From the NCBI GenBank assembly GCA_029891385.1, contig CM057228.1, positions 63,618,523 to 63,682,522 of the forward strand: a DNA stretch of 64,000 nt, written 5' to 3'. The notes beneath the pieces were generated by a model. That model made no database searches and was not told the DNA's origin. It worked only from the letters and a program-made list of their open reading frames with translations. This stretch comes from Erythroxylum novogranatense. Lineage: Eukaryota > Streptophyta > Magnoliopsida > Malpighiales > Erythroxylaceae. The position numbers and the translations under genes are program-made. Shown one piece after another: positions 1 to 9,406 of the stretch (the stretch's first letter is position 1; each line of letters begins with the position of its first letter).

Positions 1-570
1 ATGAGCTTAGAAATGAAGTAGAAGAGATGTTTTAATGTTAATATAGGTTATGTTTGAAAGATGGGAGAATTATGGATGAAGAATGTGAAAAAAAACAGGT
101 TTCGGAGGATTCGGACTGCACGTCATGGCGCTCATGCCCTCGCCATGCATGCGCCCCGATTTTCTTCTGGCGCGAGCTTCTTTCCGCCGCGACGAGGACC
201 CATTTTCTTGCACCGATATAGTTTGGTATTTTGAGCATAACTCTTGATGTAGATGTCCAAATGAGGTGATTTTTAATTAGTTGTAAACTAGAGACATAGG
301 GCTACAAGTTGTTTGAAGAAATAAATTTTTGAATCAGTCTCTAAAGATCTCAAATTTTGGATGGAAGTTGAGTATAGATTATAGTTTCAGCAAAAGGATA
401 GTCCCAACATGTTTGGAGTATAACTTCCATGTTTTTGAAACAAATTGAATGATTTTGGAGTCATTAGAAACTTAAGACAATGGCGAACATTTTTCTAGAA
501 GAGAATATTACTAGATTTTGTCATCTATTTGATCATAGTGAGCATGAAAAATTGACCCGAATGTTTGGAC
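1..570 (-). repeat. Chromovirus-type LTR fragment, antisense
   Basis: No protein-coding gene is supported here; the short ORFs are not protein-like. The stretch has a GC-rich island at about 110-205 in otherwise AT-rich DNA. At about 230-320 it carries the reverse complement of the ~185-bp module found in several LTRs of this window (blocks CATAACT, GTCCAAAT and CTACAAGTTGTTTGAAG in order). That combination is what the large gypsy LTRs here look like, so I read it as an LTR piece in minus orientation. Neither end is visible. Confidence 0.4.
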
Positions 571-2089
571 TGTTGAAAGAGTTTGAGTTTTTAGAATTTA
601 TCTTAGTGAATATACAATATATGGGTCCTCAAATTGTATTCCTTTTGAATGGGAATTTTGCATTTGATAAAGGGAATCAAGGAAGGAAAGAGGATCAAGA
701 GGAGAAGCATCTTTTAAGCATGTATCCAAGCAAGGAAAGAGGAGTATGAACATGTTTCAAGCAAGGAATTAAGGTGGATACCTATTTATAATTAAGTAAA
801 TAAGCCACTTTTGCTTTAATCGAATCAAGAAAATTTTAATGGTTTAAAATTGCACCATAAGTGTTGCATGAATTGTGTTTTGAATGAATTGTAAAATATG
901 TTATATGTTTGCTACAGGAATTGTGTGATGTTTTATGAAAATGTTTTAGTTTGAAAAGAACGCATGTCTATACAATCATGTTTTTAAGAATGATTTTCAA
1001 GACTTATGTCAAGTATATGAAAAGAAAGTTTTCAAAAAAATGTGTCATTTGGGCAACAAGTTTTCAAGTTCATGAAATATGTGTTAAGTGGGTTTGTAGT
1101 AGTCCCTCAAGAACTGTCACGTGCACGTTGACCCAAGAATAGGCTTCTCCTGCCTGCCAGCTAGTGGCACGGATCTCCTTCAAGGACTCCCTCAAGTTTA
1201 CAGCTACACAGGACCATTATATGGGAAGGTGTAGTGCGTCATGAAATTGGACTTACCCAAACCATTTTGCTATGTTATGTGATTATGACAAGTGAACAAG
1301 TTGATGCATACATGTTTTGTGATTTGCAAATGTGGCTACATGATGAGAATTTAAGAAACAAGTGTTTTATGGATTTCAACAAGGATTTTCTATGACAATA
1401 AATTTTGCAATGGTTTTGCTTATTTCTTTGTTATAAGCTGTTACCCAAGAGCTTTCGAGCTCACTCCCCTTTCATCCCCATCTCCAGGTAACGAGCAGGA
1501 GATCGGATGAAAGAAAGTCAAAGCAACTGTTTATTTTTGTATTTGATGTGTTTTAAAGTAGATTGCAGTAAGAATAAGATTTGAGACTTTTGTTGATAAA
1601 TTATTTGGGTTTTGTATCCTGTGTATTCTAGATTTTGGTATTTATGTCGTATGTGGCTTGGAAATGCCATTAACATATTGTAAGCGTGTATTTCATATTG
1701 TAAATGAATTATGGAATTGTGTACGGATATGAAATGTGAATTTGTTTATGGATGGGATAAGAATGAATATGAAGAAGAAAATGTATTGAGGTTGGGGTTG
1801 ATGAATACCCTATTGGATATTGAATTTGCTTGATTAAAAAATGAAAACAAAAATTATACCAGTTTCGGATTGGTTTAGACTTATGGTTTCCAGCGCGATG
1901 TTTCCAAAATATTTGTTCTCGGATGTCGGAGTTAAGGTTTTGTTCTTCAGAGATATGATTGCTTTGATTCCGAGCCAATTCGTTTCGCTTTCGATCTCTT
2001 TCGCTTTCGCTAAGTATAAGTTTGCTCACGTTTTGTACATGTGTTCAAGTTATGTTTCCGAGGTTGGGTTCCAAAAATGGGATCCAACA
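571..2089 (+). repeat. Partial chromovirus LTR, D-type (LTR1)
   Basis: Sequence from about 570 onward matches the reverse complement of element D's LTR in block order: the segment around 745-800 (caaggaattaaggtgg), the hairpin CTACAC...GTGTAG near 1200, and the block TTACCCAAGAGCTTTCGAGCTC at 1441-1462. The last contains a perfect GAGCT-TTCG-AGCTC hairpin (1449-1462), followed by a pyrimidine tract and CAG|G at 1485-1488. A GGCTTGGAAATGCC hairpin (1655-1668) and TGTAA (1679) follow. A CCAACA at 2084-2089 may be its right end; a second GGGTCCCAACA ends at 2243, so the boundary is ambiguous. No coding capacity. Confidence 0.5.
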
Positions 2090-3459
2090 TTTGTGGTTGA
2101 TTGATCTGTTTTGTTTCTTTATTTCCGAAATTTTGTAAATTCGAGCCTTTCGATTTTTCTATGGCTCATTAAGAATTCAATTCGTTTTCGATTTATGATT
2201 CCATTTTTTGGTTGGGGTCCGGTTCCCAAATCGGGTCCCAACATTACCAATGTTGTATTTATTACTCTTTGGGATGGTTTAAACTTGTATTATGTGTCTT
2301 TGTATGTAAATACATTGTGGAAATATTTGTAAAATTGTTTGTCAAGTGAAAAAGATTAGAATATGTGATTTTAGAAAAATGCCATTTTGGGCAATTATGT
2401 GTGAATTATGTGAAATGCATGTTTATATGGGTTTGTGGTGGTCCCTTAAGAGTCAAGTGCACTTGTCTGTTCATAGACTTCTCCCGCCTACCCGCTAGCG
2501 GCATTGGAGCTCCTTACGAACTCTCATAAGTTCACGACTACACATGACCACTTCGCGGGAATGTGTAGTACGTTCCGTTTGGATCCACCCAAACCATCTT
2601 CTATGTGTTTATGTGACATTGCTTTGTATTTGTTGTTTTTGTAAATGTTTTGATCAATTGAAAATGATGGAGATTTCTTTATGGTAAAAAAATGATTTTG
2701 GTAAAATTGCTTTGAAAATAATTGTTAAAGAATTTTGCATGCTTGTTCTTGGTTATTAAATTGTTACCCACTGAGCCGTCGAGCTCACACCTCTTTTCCC
2801 CTCCACAGGCGAGGAGCCAGAAAACGAGTAAGCACATCGGGATTGAGGATTACTCCTATTCATTTTACTTTTGAAGCTTTATTTGGAAACAAAGCTTTAA
2901 ATGCATTTTGGATCAATGATCTTTATTTGTAATTTGCACTTTTGATACTTTTGATGTATTAAGGCTAAAATGCCCTCTAAAGCTTTGTAATAACTTATGT
3001 TTTCATGTTAATGCAAGACATTTGAGTTTTAATGTATCTTGTGTATGTTGTATAAAAATGTATTGTTGTATGGTTTGAAATTGTCAAAAAGAGTAAGATT
3101 GTGGTTCCTTCCATTTGAGTTAGTTTTTGGGATTATATGGATTGATTTGGGAGTTGGGAGATTGAAGAATGTGGAGATTGAATTCTTGTGTAGGTGCTGG
3201 AATTTTGGTTGTGTGTTTGAAGATTTTGGCTAGTAAAATTTTAGGGGAGATGCTGTCAAAATTTTCATAATGGGCAGAAACTTTGACAGAGTTTTTGACC
3301 CTCTTAGAGTTTGAATTGGATTGGAGGGTCTTCTTGAAGGTTGTAGTTCATGTTTAGAGCTTTCCATTGGTATATAGTATGTCACTTTTGTTAAGTCCAG
3401 ATGACTTTACTTAGAAATAATTTTGATGTATAACAAAGAGAACAATAAAGAAAAACATA

Positions 3460-3712
3460 CAGACGAAGTCATACAGACGAAAAGCAAACTGACGCAGAAG
3501 CAAACAGTAAAACAGACGAAGACACAGACGAAGCAACACAGACAAAGAAAAAGCAGACGAAGAGATGCAGATACTAAGAAAAGCAGACGCAGACGTAAAA
3601 AGTAATACAGACGCTAAGTAAAGCAGATGAAGACGCAAATAGTAAAGCAGACGCAGATGCGAATAGTACAACAGACGCAGACGCAGAAAACACAGACGAT
3701 AGAATACAGACG
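3460..3712 (+). repeat. Degenerate CAGACG / GACGAAG array in U3
   Basis: Thirteen exact CAGACG hexamers plus near matches (CAGATG, CTGACG) lie at irregular 6-60 bp spacing. The array is 125-380 bp upstream of the TATA box, where LTR enhancers usually lie. The corresponding 3' LTR interval (about 12000-12235) has only four exact copies. Enhancer function is inferred from position only. Confidence 0.6.
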
Positions 3713-3836
3713 GAGAAAAACAGATATGGAAAAGAAGACGAAGGAGTCAGTTCGAGTTAGTTACAGAACTCAACTGAATAACCGTTTCTTTAAAGATTCA
3801 AGAAACAAGAATCAAGAAGCAGTTGGAGACGAAGGC

Positions 3837-3844
3837 TATAAATA
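3837..3844 (+). promoter_or_regulatory. TATA box of Sirevirus 5' LTR
   Basis: TATAAATA in the context GGCTATAAATACAAG is repeated unchanged in the 3' LTR at 12365-12372. It places transcription start near 3870 and makes the upstream CAGACG array part of U3. Confidence 0.75.
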
Positions 3845-4391
3845 CAAGTCGAAGTCGAAGATTGCAAAGTTAGACAAAGTGAGAAAAGGTTAGCTGAATT
3901 ACATCTACGAGCTTATTGAGCAAATTAGCTGAGAGCTATTTTACTGTAACAAGTTTCAAATACTTTTTCTGTGAGAAAGTAGTGCAGATAGCCTGCAGAG
4001 GCTAAGTGTGAAAGAATACTGATTGTAGAGACCTGAAGAGGCTCGGGAAAAGAATACTTGTAACGATTGAAGAGATAGTGAAATCTTATAAGGAACTCTG
4101 AGGAATGGACGTAGCCCACAGTTTGGGGTGAACCAGGATAAATCTCTGTGTCAACCATTCTCACTCTATATCTCTATTTTAGATTCAATTTTTTATCATT
4201 AGTTAGTTTGTAAACAAAGGTTTTCAAAGTTTTGATTAATTAGAATCTATCGGAAGTTCTGAAAAGAATTATTTTTCTAACAAACAATTTTGAAAGAAAC
4301 TTCAAAAAGGGGAATACACAATTCAACCCCCCCTTCTCATGCATTCTTATAGCGTTTTCTAGTATTGTATTAACGTGTGATTCACTTCAAT

Positions 4392-4402
4392 TGGTATCAG
4401 AG
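4392..4402 (+). other. Primer binding site (initiator Met tRNA)
   Basis: TGGTATCAGAG begins two bases after the 5' LTR ends. It matches the usual plant retrotransposon complement to the 3' end of initiator methionine tRNA, confirming element orientation and the LTR boundary. Confidence 0.9.
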
Positions 4403-4446
4403 AGAGGCATCCAAGGATCACTTTAGCAAAGTGTGGATAAAAGATA

Positions 4447-6174
4447 ATGGCGGAATCACATGTATACATCGCAGAAGGAGCCTCAGTCACTAGACCTCCA
4501 GCATTCAACGGTGAAGATTATCATTACTGGAAAGATAGGATGCAGCTATTCATAGAATCTACTCATGTTGACCTTTGGGACGTGATAGAGAACAGACCTT
4601 ATACACCATTAGATGAAGATGGCAATTCTATTTCACGAATTAGATGGACGACTGATCAAAAGGCGAGAATACAACTGAACTCAAAGGCGAAGTTCTTCTT
4701 GACCTGTGCCCTAAGCAGAAGTGAGTATGACAAAGTCCACGGATGCGACACCGCGAAGGAGATGTGGGACACATTGTCCATTGCTCACGAAGGCACAAGC
4801 CAAGTTAAAGAATCCGAGATAAGCATTCTTGTGCACCGGTACGAGCTCTTCAGGATGGAAGATGAAGAATCTATTGATCAAATGTTTGGAAGATTTCAAA
4901 CAATTGTCAATGGATTGAAAGCTCTTGGTAGAACATACAACAATCAAGATCATGTTCGAAAGATCCTAAGAAGTCTTCCAAAGAGATGGAGACCTAAAGT
5001 TACTGTGGTGCAAGAAGCCAAAGATTTGAACGCGCTGAAACTTGACGAGTTGCTTGGATCTTTGAAGATTCATGAAGTTGAACTCGACGTTGAAGACAAG
5101 CCCAAACGGGATAAGTCGATAGCACTGAAGGCCGGACAAAAAAATCACAAGACTCAAAGAAGGAGGAAGTCATCAAAAGCGTTAAAGATTGAAGAATCAA
5201 AGAATGACGACTCCAGCCAATCAGAATCAGAGTCAAGTGATGAAGATGACGAATTATCTTTCATCTCCAGAAAGATAAGGCGCATGTGGAAGAAGAAGTC
5301 CAGAGGAAACCAGACTTTCAAGAAGAATGGCAAAGATGAAGCCAAATCAGAGAAGTCATCTATCATTTGCTACAAGTGCAATCAGCCTGGACACTACAAG
5401 TCCGAATGTCCTACTCTAAAGAAGAAACCAAAGAAGAGTAGAGAAGGCAAGAAAAGCATGATGGCAACGTGGGAGGACCTAGATTCATCAAAATCATATA
5501 CAGGTTTTGAATCGTCTGAACATGCAAACATCTGCCTGGTAGCTAAGGAAGATAGTGATGAGGAGGTAAAATCTGATTACGATAACTTGCATGATGCCTA
5601 CTCAGAATTGTTAGAAGATTCTCATGCTATTTTGAAACAGTACAAACTGTTGAAGAAAAAGTATGCAGAAAATACCAGACATACCGAAGCAATAGAGAGA
5701 GAAAATATCTGTCTAAAGAAGCAATTAGAGGAGAAAAATAAAGTCATAGACAGATCAGAAGAGATTAATCAGCTTAAACTAAGAATTAAGAATCTGTCAG
5801 CTGATTTAGCTACTTTCACAGAGAGCACTAAGAAAATGAATGAGATGCTTGGAAAATATAAATATCCAAGTGATAAAACTGGATTAGGGTTTATAGGCAA
5901 TAAAATTCAGTCTTATAAGAAACCTTTCTTTCATAAGAGAAACTATATTAAATCTCTTTTTAATCAACACTCTAGTAATATGCATCAAAGACCTCATCAT
6001 ATGCATACTACTAACCATAAAGGACCCAAGAAAATTTGGGTACCAAAAAATAAAATAGTTTCTCCTACAGATATCCTTCTTTGGAAAATACGACAAGCAC
6101 CATTGGTATTTAGACAGTGGATGCTCGTGACATATGACGGGAAGAAGGTCTATGTTCCTAGATCTTCAGTATAA
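4447..6174 (+). CDS. gag: Sirevirus Gag polyprotein (575 aa)
   Basis: Structural protein that would form the cytoplasmic virus-like particle and bind the RNA. The ATG at 4447 lies 45 bp after the primer site and is the first ATG in a long open frame. Residues ~16-60 (PPAFNGEDYHYWKDRM) and ~80-200 resemble the DUF4219/UBN2 region of copia Gags. A CCHC zinc knuckle, CYKCNQPGHYKSEC, lies at residues ~308-321, preceded by a Lys/Ser/Asp-rich stretch. Residues ~378-465 look like a coiled coil, as in Sirevirus Gags. The last ~24 codons overlap the protease frame: DSG is read +1 relative to Gag from 6104. Pol expression would therefore need a frame change, either a real strategy of the family or a decay indel. 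The ORF itself is intact. Confidence 0.9.
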   Translation: MAESHVYIAEGASVTRPPAFNGEDYHYWKDRMQLFIESTHVDLWDVIENRPYTPLDEDGNSISRIRWTTDQKARIQLNSKAKFFLTCALSRSEYDKVHGCDTAKEMWDTLSIAHEGTSQVKESEISILVHRYELFRMEDEESIDQMFGRFQTIVNGLKALGRTYNNQDHVRKILRSLPKRWRPKVTVVQEAKDLNALKLDELLGSLKIHEVELDVEDKPKRDKSIALKAGQKNHKTQRRRKSSKALKIEESKNDDSSQSESESSDEDDELSFISRKIRRMWKKKSRGNQTFKKNGKDEAKSEKSSIICYKCNQPGHYKSECPTLKKKPKKSREGKKSMMATWEDLDSSKSYTGFESSEHANICLVAKEDSDEEVKSDYDNLHDAYSELLEDSHAILKQYKLLKKKYAENTRHTEAIERENICLKKQLEEKNKVIDRSEEINQLKLRIKNLSADLATFTESTKKMNEMLGKYKYPSDKTGLGFIGNKIQSYKKPFFHKRNYIKSLFNQHSSNMHQRPHHMHTTNHKGPKKIWVPKNKIVSPTDILLWKIRQAPLVFRQWMLVTYDGKKVYVPRSSV

Positions 6175-6538
6175 GAAGGGAGGATCGGTAACTTTCGGAG
6201 ACAACCAGCAGGGCAAGATTATTGGAATCGGTAAAATAGGTAAAGATTCCTTTGCATGCATAAATAATGTCTTCGCTTGTTGATGGTCCAAGCATAACTT
6301 GATTAGCGTCAGTCAATTGTGTGATTCTGGTTTCACAGTCACATTCAATCAAAATCTTTGCGAAGTCAGAAACAAAGATGGGTCTATACTTTTCTCTTCC
6401 AAGAGAAGAAACAATCTTTACAAAATTGATTTAGAAGATTTTTAAAGTCAAAATATTTCATGTTTTCTATCTTTCGAAGAAGAAAGACTAATCTGGCATA
6501 AAAAGTTAGGTCATGTCTCTTTTAAACATATTTCAAAG

Positions 6539-7930
6539 TTGGCAAAACTTGATTTGGTAAGAGGATTGTCAAAAATAAGTTTTGACAAAGAGTTTTTCTG
6601 TGAAAAATGTTTGAAAGGAAAACAGGTTAAAACTTCATTTTCTTCTAAAAGTTTTGTAACATCATCTAGACCTTTAGAGTTGTTACATATGGATCTATTT
6701 GGTCCAACAAGGACAATAAGTCTTGGCGGAAAGAAATATGGACTTGTTATTGTTGATGACTTTACTCGATTTTGTTGGATATTGTTTTTTTCACACAAAG
6801 ATGAATCCTTTAAGTGTTTTAGGACCTTATCCAGAAAGTTACAGAATGAAAAAGGAATGTCTATAGCTAGTATCAGGAGTGACCATGGTGGAGAGTTTGA
6901 AAATGAGAAGTTTAGAGTTTTCTGTGAAGAGAATGAAATTTTCTACAATTTCTCTGCTCCCAGGACTCCACAACAGAATGGAGTTGTTGAAAGGAAGAAC
7001 AGGACGATTCAAGAGATGGCAAGGACCATGCTGTGTGAAAAGAATCTTCCTAAGTACTTCTGGGCAGAAGCTGTGAATACAACATGCTATATTCATAATA
7101 GAATTTTGTTGCGACCCATGTTGAAGAAGACTCCTTACGAGTTATGGAATGGAAGAAGACTAAATATATCTTACTTTCATCCATTTGGGTGCAAATGCTC
7201 TATTCTGAATACAAAGGAGCTGTTGGATAAATTGGATTCAAAGACCTACCCAGGAATCTTTCTAGGCTACTCATCATCGTCTAAAGCATTTCGGGTCTAC
7301 AACCTTACTTCAAAAACAGTTGAGGAGACCATTCATGTCAAGTTTGATGATAGTTCCCAACCTTATAAGGAAGATGACATGGAGAGTGAAGGTCCTTCAA
7401 AGACTTTAGATGATACAACAGAAACTCCATCATCAGGAACTCAAGTAGACAAAGTTGAAGATATTCCAGAAACTATTGTACTGAAAAGAGACTGGAAATA
7501 TAAAAATTCTCATCCAGAAGAGTTGATTATCGGAGAGACCTCAGAAGGAGTTAGAATAAGGTCCAGATTCAGAAGAGAAGCTAATGTGGCTTTTATCTCT
7601 GAAGTAGAGCCTAAGAAGGTTGAGGAAGCTCTTCAAGACGAAGCTTGGGTGTTAGCCATGCAAGAGGAGCTGAATCAATTTACTAGGAATAATGTTTGGT
7701 CCTTAGTTCCAAAACCCCCTAAGAAATCCATTATAGGAACCAGATGGGTCTTTAAGAATAAGTTAGACGAATCAGGAAGAGTAAGTCGAAATAAGGCTAG
7801 ATTAGTAGCACAAGGCTATAATCAGCAAGAAGGAATAGACTATAATGAGACATATGCTCCAGTAGCAAGACTTAAAGCTATAAGGATATTGCTGGCATAT
7901 GCTGTGTGCCATGATATAAAGTTGTTTTAG
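6539..7930 (+). pseudogene. pol: Pol segment: integrase core and RT N-terminal half
   Basis: A 463-codon open segment. The zinc-binding HHCC begins upstream ([10 protein letters not shown] near 6497) and closes with CEKCLKGK near 6600. The catalytic core shows LLHMDLFGP (first Asp), [11 protein letters not shown] (second Asp) and [12 protein letters not shown] (Glu), i.e. an intact DDE triad. The C-terminal part, from about 7620, opens RT with the copia signatures GTRWVFKNK and [10 protein letters not shown]. It ends at TAG 7928, directly followed by the next RT block, which looks like a glutamine codon turned into a stop. The ATG at 6539 is only the first Met in the open frame, not a real start. 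Confidence 0.9.
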
Positions 7931-8350
7931 ATGGATGTGAAGAGTGCATTTCTGAATGGCTTTATAGACGAAGAGGTGTATGTGAAGCAACCACCTGGCT
8001 TCGAGGATGTTAAGAATCCAGACTATGTCTATAGACTTCATAAAGCCTTATACGGCCTGAAGCAAGCTCCTAGAGCTTGGTATGATCGTCTGAGTACTTT
8101 TCTTTTAGAAAATGGTTTCAGTAGAGGTCAAGTTGATAAGACGTTCTTTAGGAAGAACTATCAGAATGATTTTATCTTAGTTCAGATTTACGTTGATGAT
8201 ATTATTTTTGGAGCTACTTCAAAGGATTTATGCATAAAGTTTGAGAGTCTAATGAAAAAAGAGTTTGAAATGAGTATGATGGGTGAATTGAAGTTCTTTC
8301 TTAGGTTGCAAGTTAAGCAAACCGAAGAGAAAATCTTCATTCATCAATAA
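7931..8350 (+). pseudogene. pol: Pol segment: RT catalytic core
   Basis: A 139-codon segment in the same frame as the integrase segment. It has the copia RT blocks [21 protein letters not shown] and the catalytic YVDD ([12 protein letters not shown]), so the polymerase Asp residues are preserved. It ends at an in-frame TAA (8348) within the sequence preceding the conserved KYVKELL block, which continues downstream. RT would convert the element RNA into cDNA in the particle. Confidence 0.92.
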
Positions 8351-8481
8351 AAGTATGTGAAAGAATTGTTGTCCAAATTTGACATGAATAATGTGAAGCC
8401 TATGGCGACTCCGATGCATCCTTCAAACCTTTTGTCGAAAGATGAACTTGGTAAGAAGGTGGATCAAACCTCATATAGAGG

Positions 8482-9144
8482 ATGATCGGTTCTTTCTTGT
8501 ATCTTCTGACAAGTAGACCTGATATTTTGTTCAGTGTATGCTTATGTGCAAGGTTTCAGGCCGATCCTAGAGAGTCTCATTTTATTGCTATTAAAAGAAT
8601 TATGAGATATCTCGCAGGTACTACTGATCTTTGCTTAATGTTTGAGAAAGGTAAAGATTTCAGGTTAATCGGATATTGCGACGCGGACTATGCCGGAGAT
8701 AGAATCGAAAGAAAGAGAAAAAGTGGAGGATGTCACTTTCTTGGCGCAAATCTAGTTTCCTGGTCAAGCAAGAGACAAAGCTCAATCGCTCTATCAACCG
8801 CCGAAGCATAGTATATGTCTGCCGCAAGTTGCTGTTCACAGACATTACGGATCAAATATCAACTTGAAGACTATTCAGTTCGAGAAGAGGAGATTCCAAT
8901 CTATTGTGACAACACCAGTGCAATCAACCTGTCAAAGAATCCGATTCAGCATTCTAGAGTGAAGCACATAGAAGTCAGACATCACTTCCTGAGAGACTAT
9001 GTTCAGAGGAAGGTGGTGCGTCTACAGTTTATCAAAACAGAGCATCAGTGGGCAGACATCTTCACTAAACCATTGAGTGAAGAACGGTTCCAGAAGATCA
9101 GACGCAACCTTAACATGGTTATGTTAAGTGAACAGTCAGGCTAA
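8482..9144 (+). pseudogene. pol: Pol segment: connection and RNase H
   Basis: Read in frame 1 after a one-base loss near 8480, in the SYRG/MIGS block normally contiguous with RT. Signatures in order: MIGSFLYLL, RPDILFSVCLCARF, RIMRYLAGT, YCDADYAGD (catalytic Asp residues), SWSSKRQSSIALSTAEA, then TAG at 8809 and continuation with YMSAASCC, IYCDNTSAINLSKNP and HIEVRHHFLRDYV. The terminal IFTKPLSEERF is the usual copia Pol end. The natural C-terminus is the TAA at 9142. Confidence 0.92.
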
Positions 9145-9406
9145 AGTAACGTCAAAGTTAACGGCATCAGAAACAGTGAGATACAGCTGGTAACTTCTCT
9201 GACAAGGAAGTTTTGGAGGGAAACGTTTCACGATCTTTAGAATCCCGACGATTCTAGAGTACGCGTGATTAGACTCTTCAAGTTGCCTGAAGTTGAAATC
9301 ATTGTGGTTACTCTCATCTCTAGACGATTCATCTTGCTTTCTAAATTCTCTAAATCATCCTACCCTAGAAGAAAAGCTTACCAGAGACAGTTTTCGTTCT
9401 GAAACA
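9145..9406 (+). other. Sirevirus spacer between pol and third ORF
   Basis: About 260 bp with no recognisable domain. It is probably untranslated leader of the third ORF: the ATG at 9407 is the first one that opens onto the conserved part of that ORF. A different start upstream in the same frame (9293) is possible but gives no family-like sequence. Confidence 0.5.

Larger units (their letters stand above)
3389..4389 (+). repeat. Sirevirus 5' LTR
   Basis: It starts TGTTAAGTCCAGATG and ends ...GATTCACTTCA, directly before the primer site. U3 contains an array of CAGACG motifs (13 exact copies between 3460 and 3712), then a TATA box at 3837. A run of seven C near 4327 and TTCTCATGCATTC follow close to the 3' end, a layout usual for copia R/U5. 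Length is 1001 bp against 988 bp for the 3' LTR; most of the difference lies in the CAGACG array. Confidence 0.95.
6104..9144 (+). pseudogene. pol: Sirevirus Pol (protease-integrase-RT-RNase H), broken
   Basis: This polyprotein region would encode particle maturation, reverse transcription and integration. The protease starts with a WYLDSGCS motif at 6104 (frame 2). In-frame stops lie at 6128 (TGA), 6281 (TGA), 6443 (TAA), 7928 (TAG, just before [10 protein letters not shown]), 8348 (TAA) and 8809 (TAG). A one-base loss near 8480 moves the RNase H part to frame 1. Domain order protease, integrase, RT, RNase H is diagnostic for Ty1/copia. Stops at 6128 and 7928 look like C-to-T changes at CGA and CAG codons. 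This copy cannot make functional Pol but could be mobilised in trans, since PBS, PPT and LTRs survive. Confidence 0.92.

Noticed and set aside
1841..2104. 87-aa plus-strand ORF and overlapping 106-aa minus ORF (1709-2029)
   Set aside because: Both lie in LTR-like DNA, are mutually antisense and match no family I recognise.
3460..3712. CRISPR-like short repeat array (CAGACG units)
   Set aside because: Spacing is irregular, the repeat is 6-7 bp, and it lies in the U3 of a plant LTR retrotransposon.
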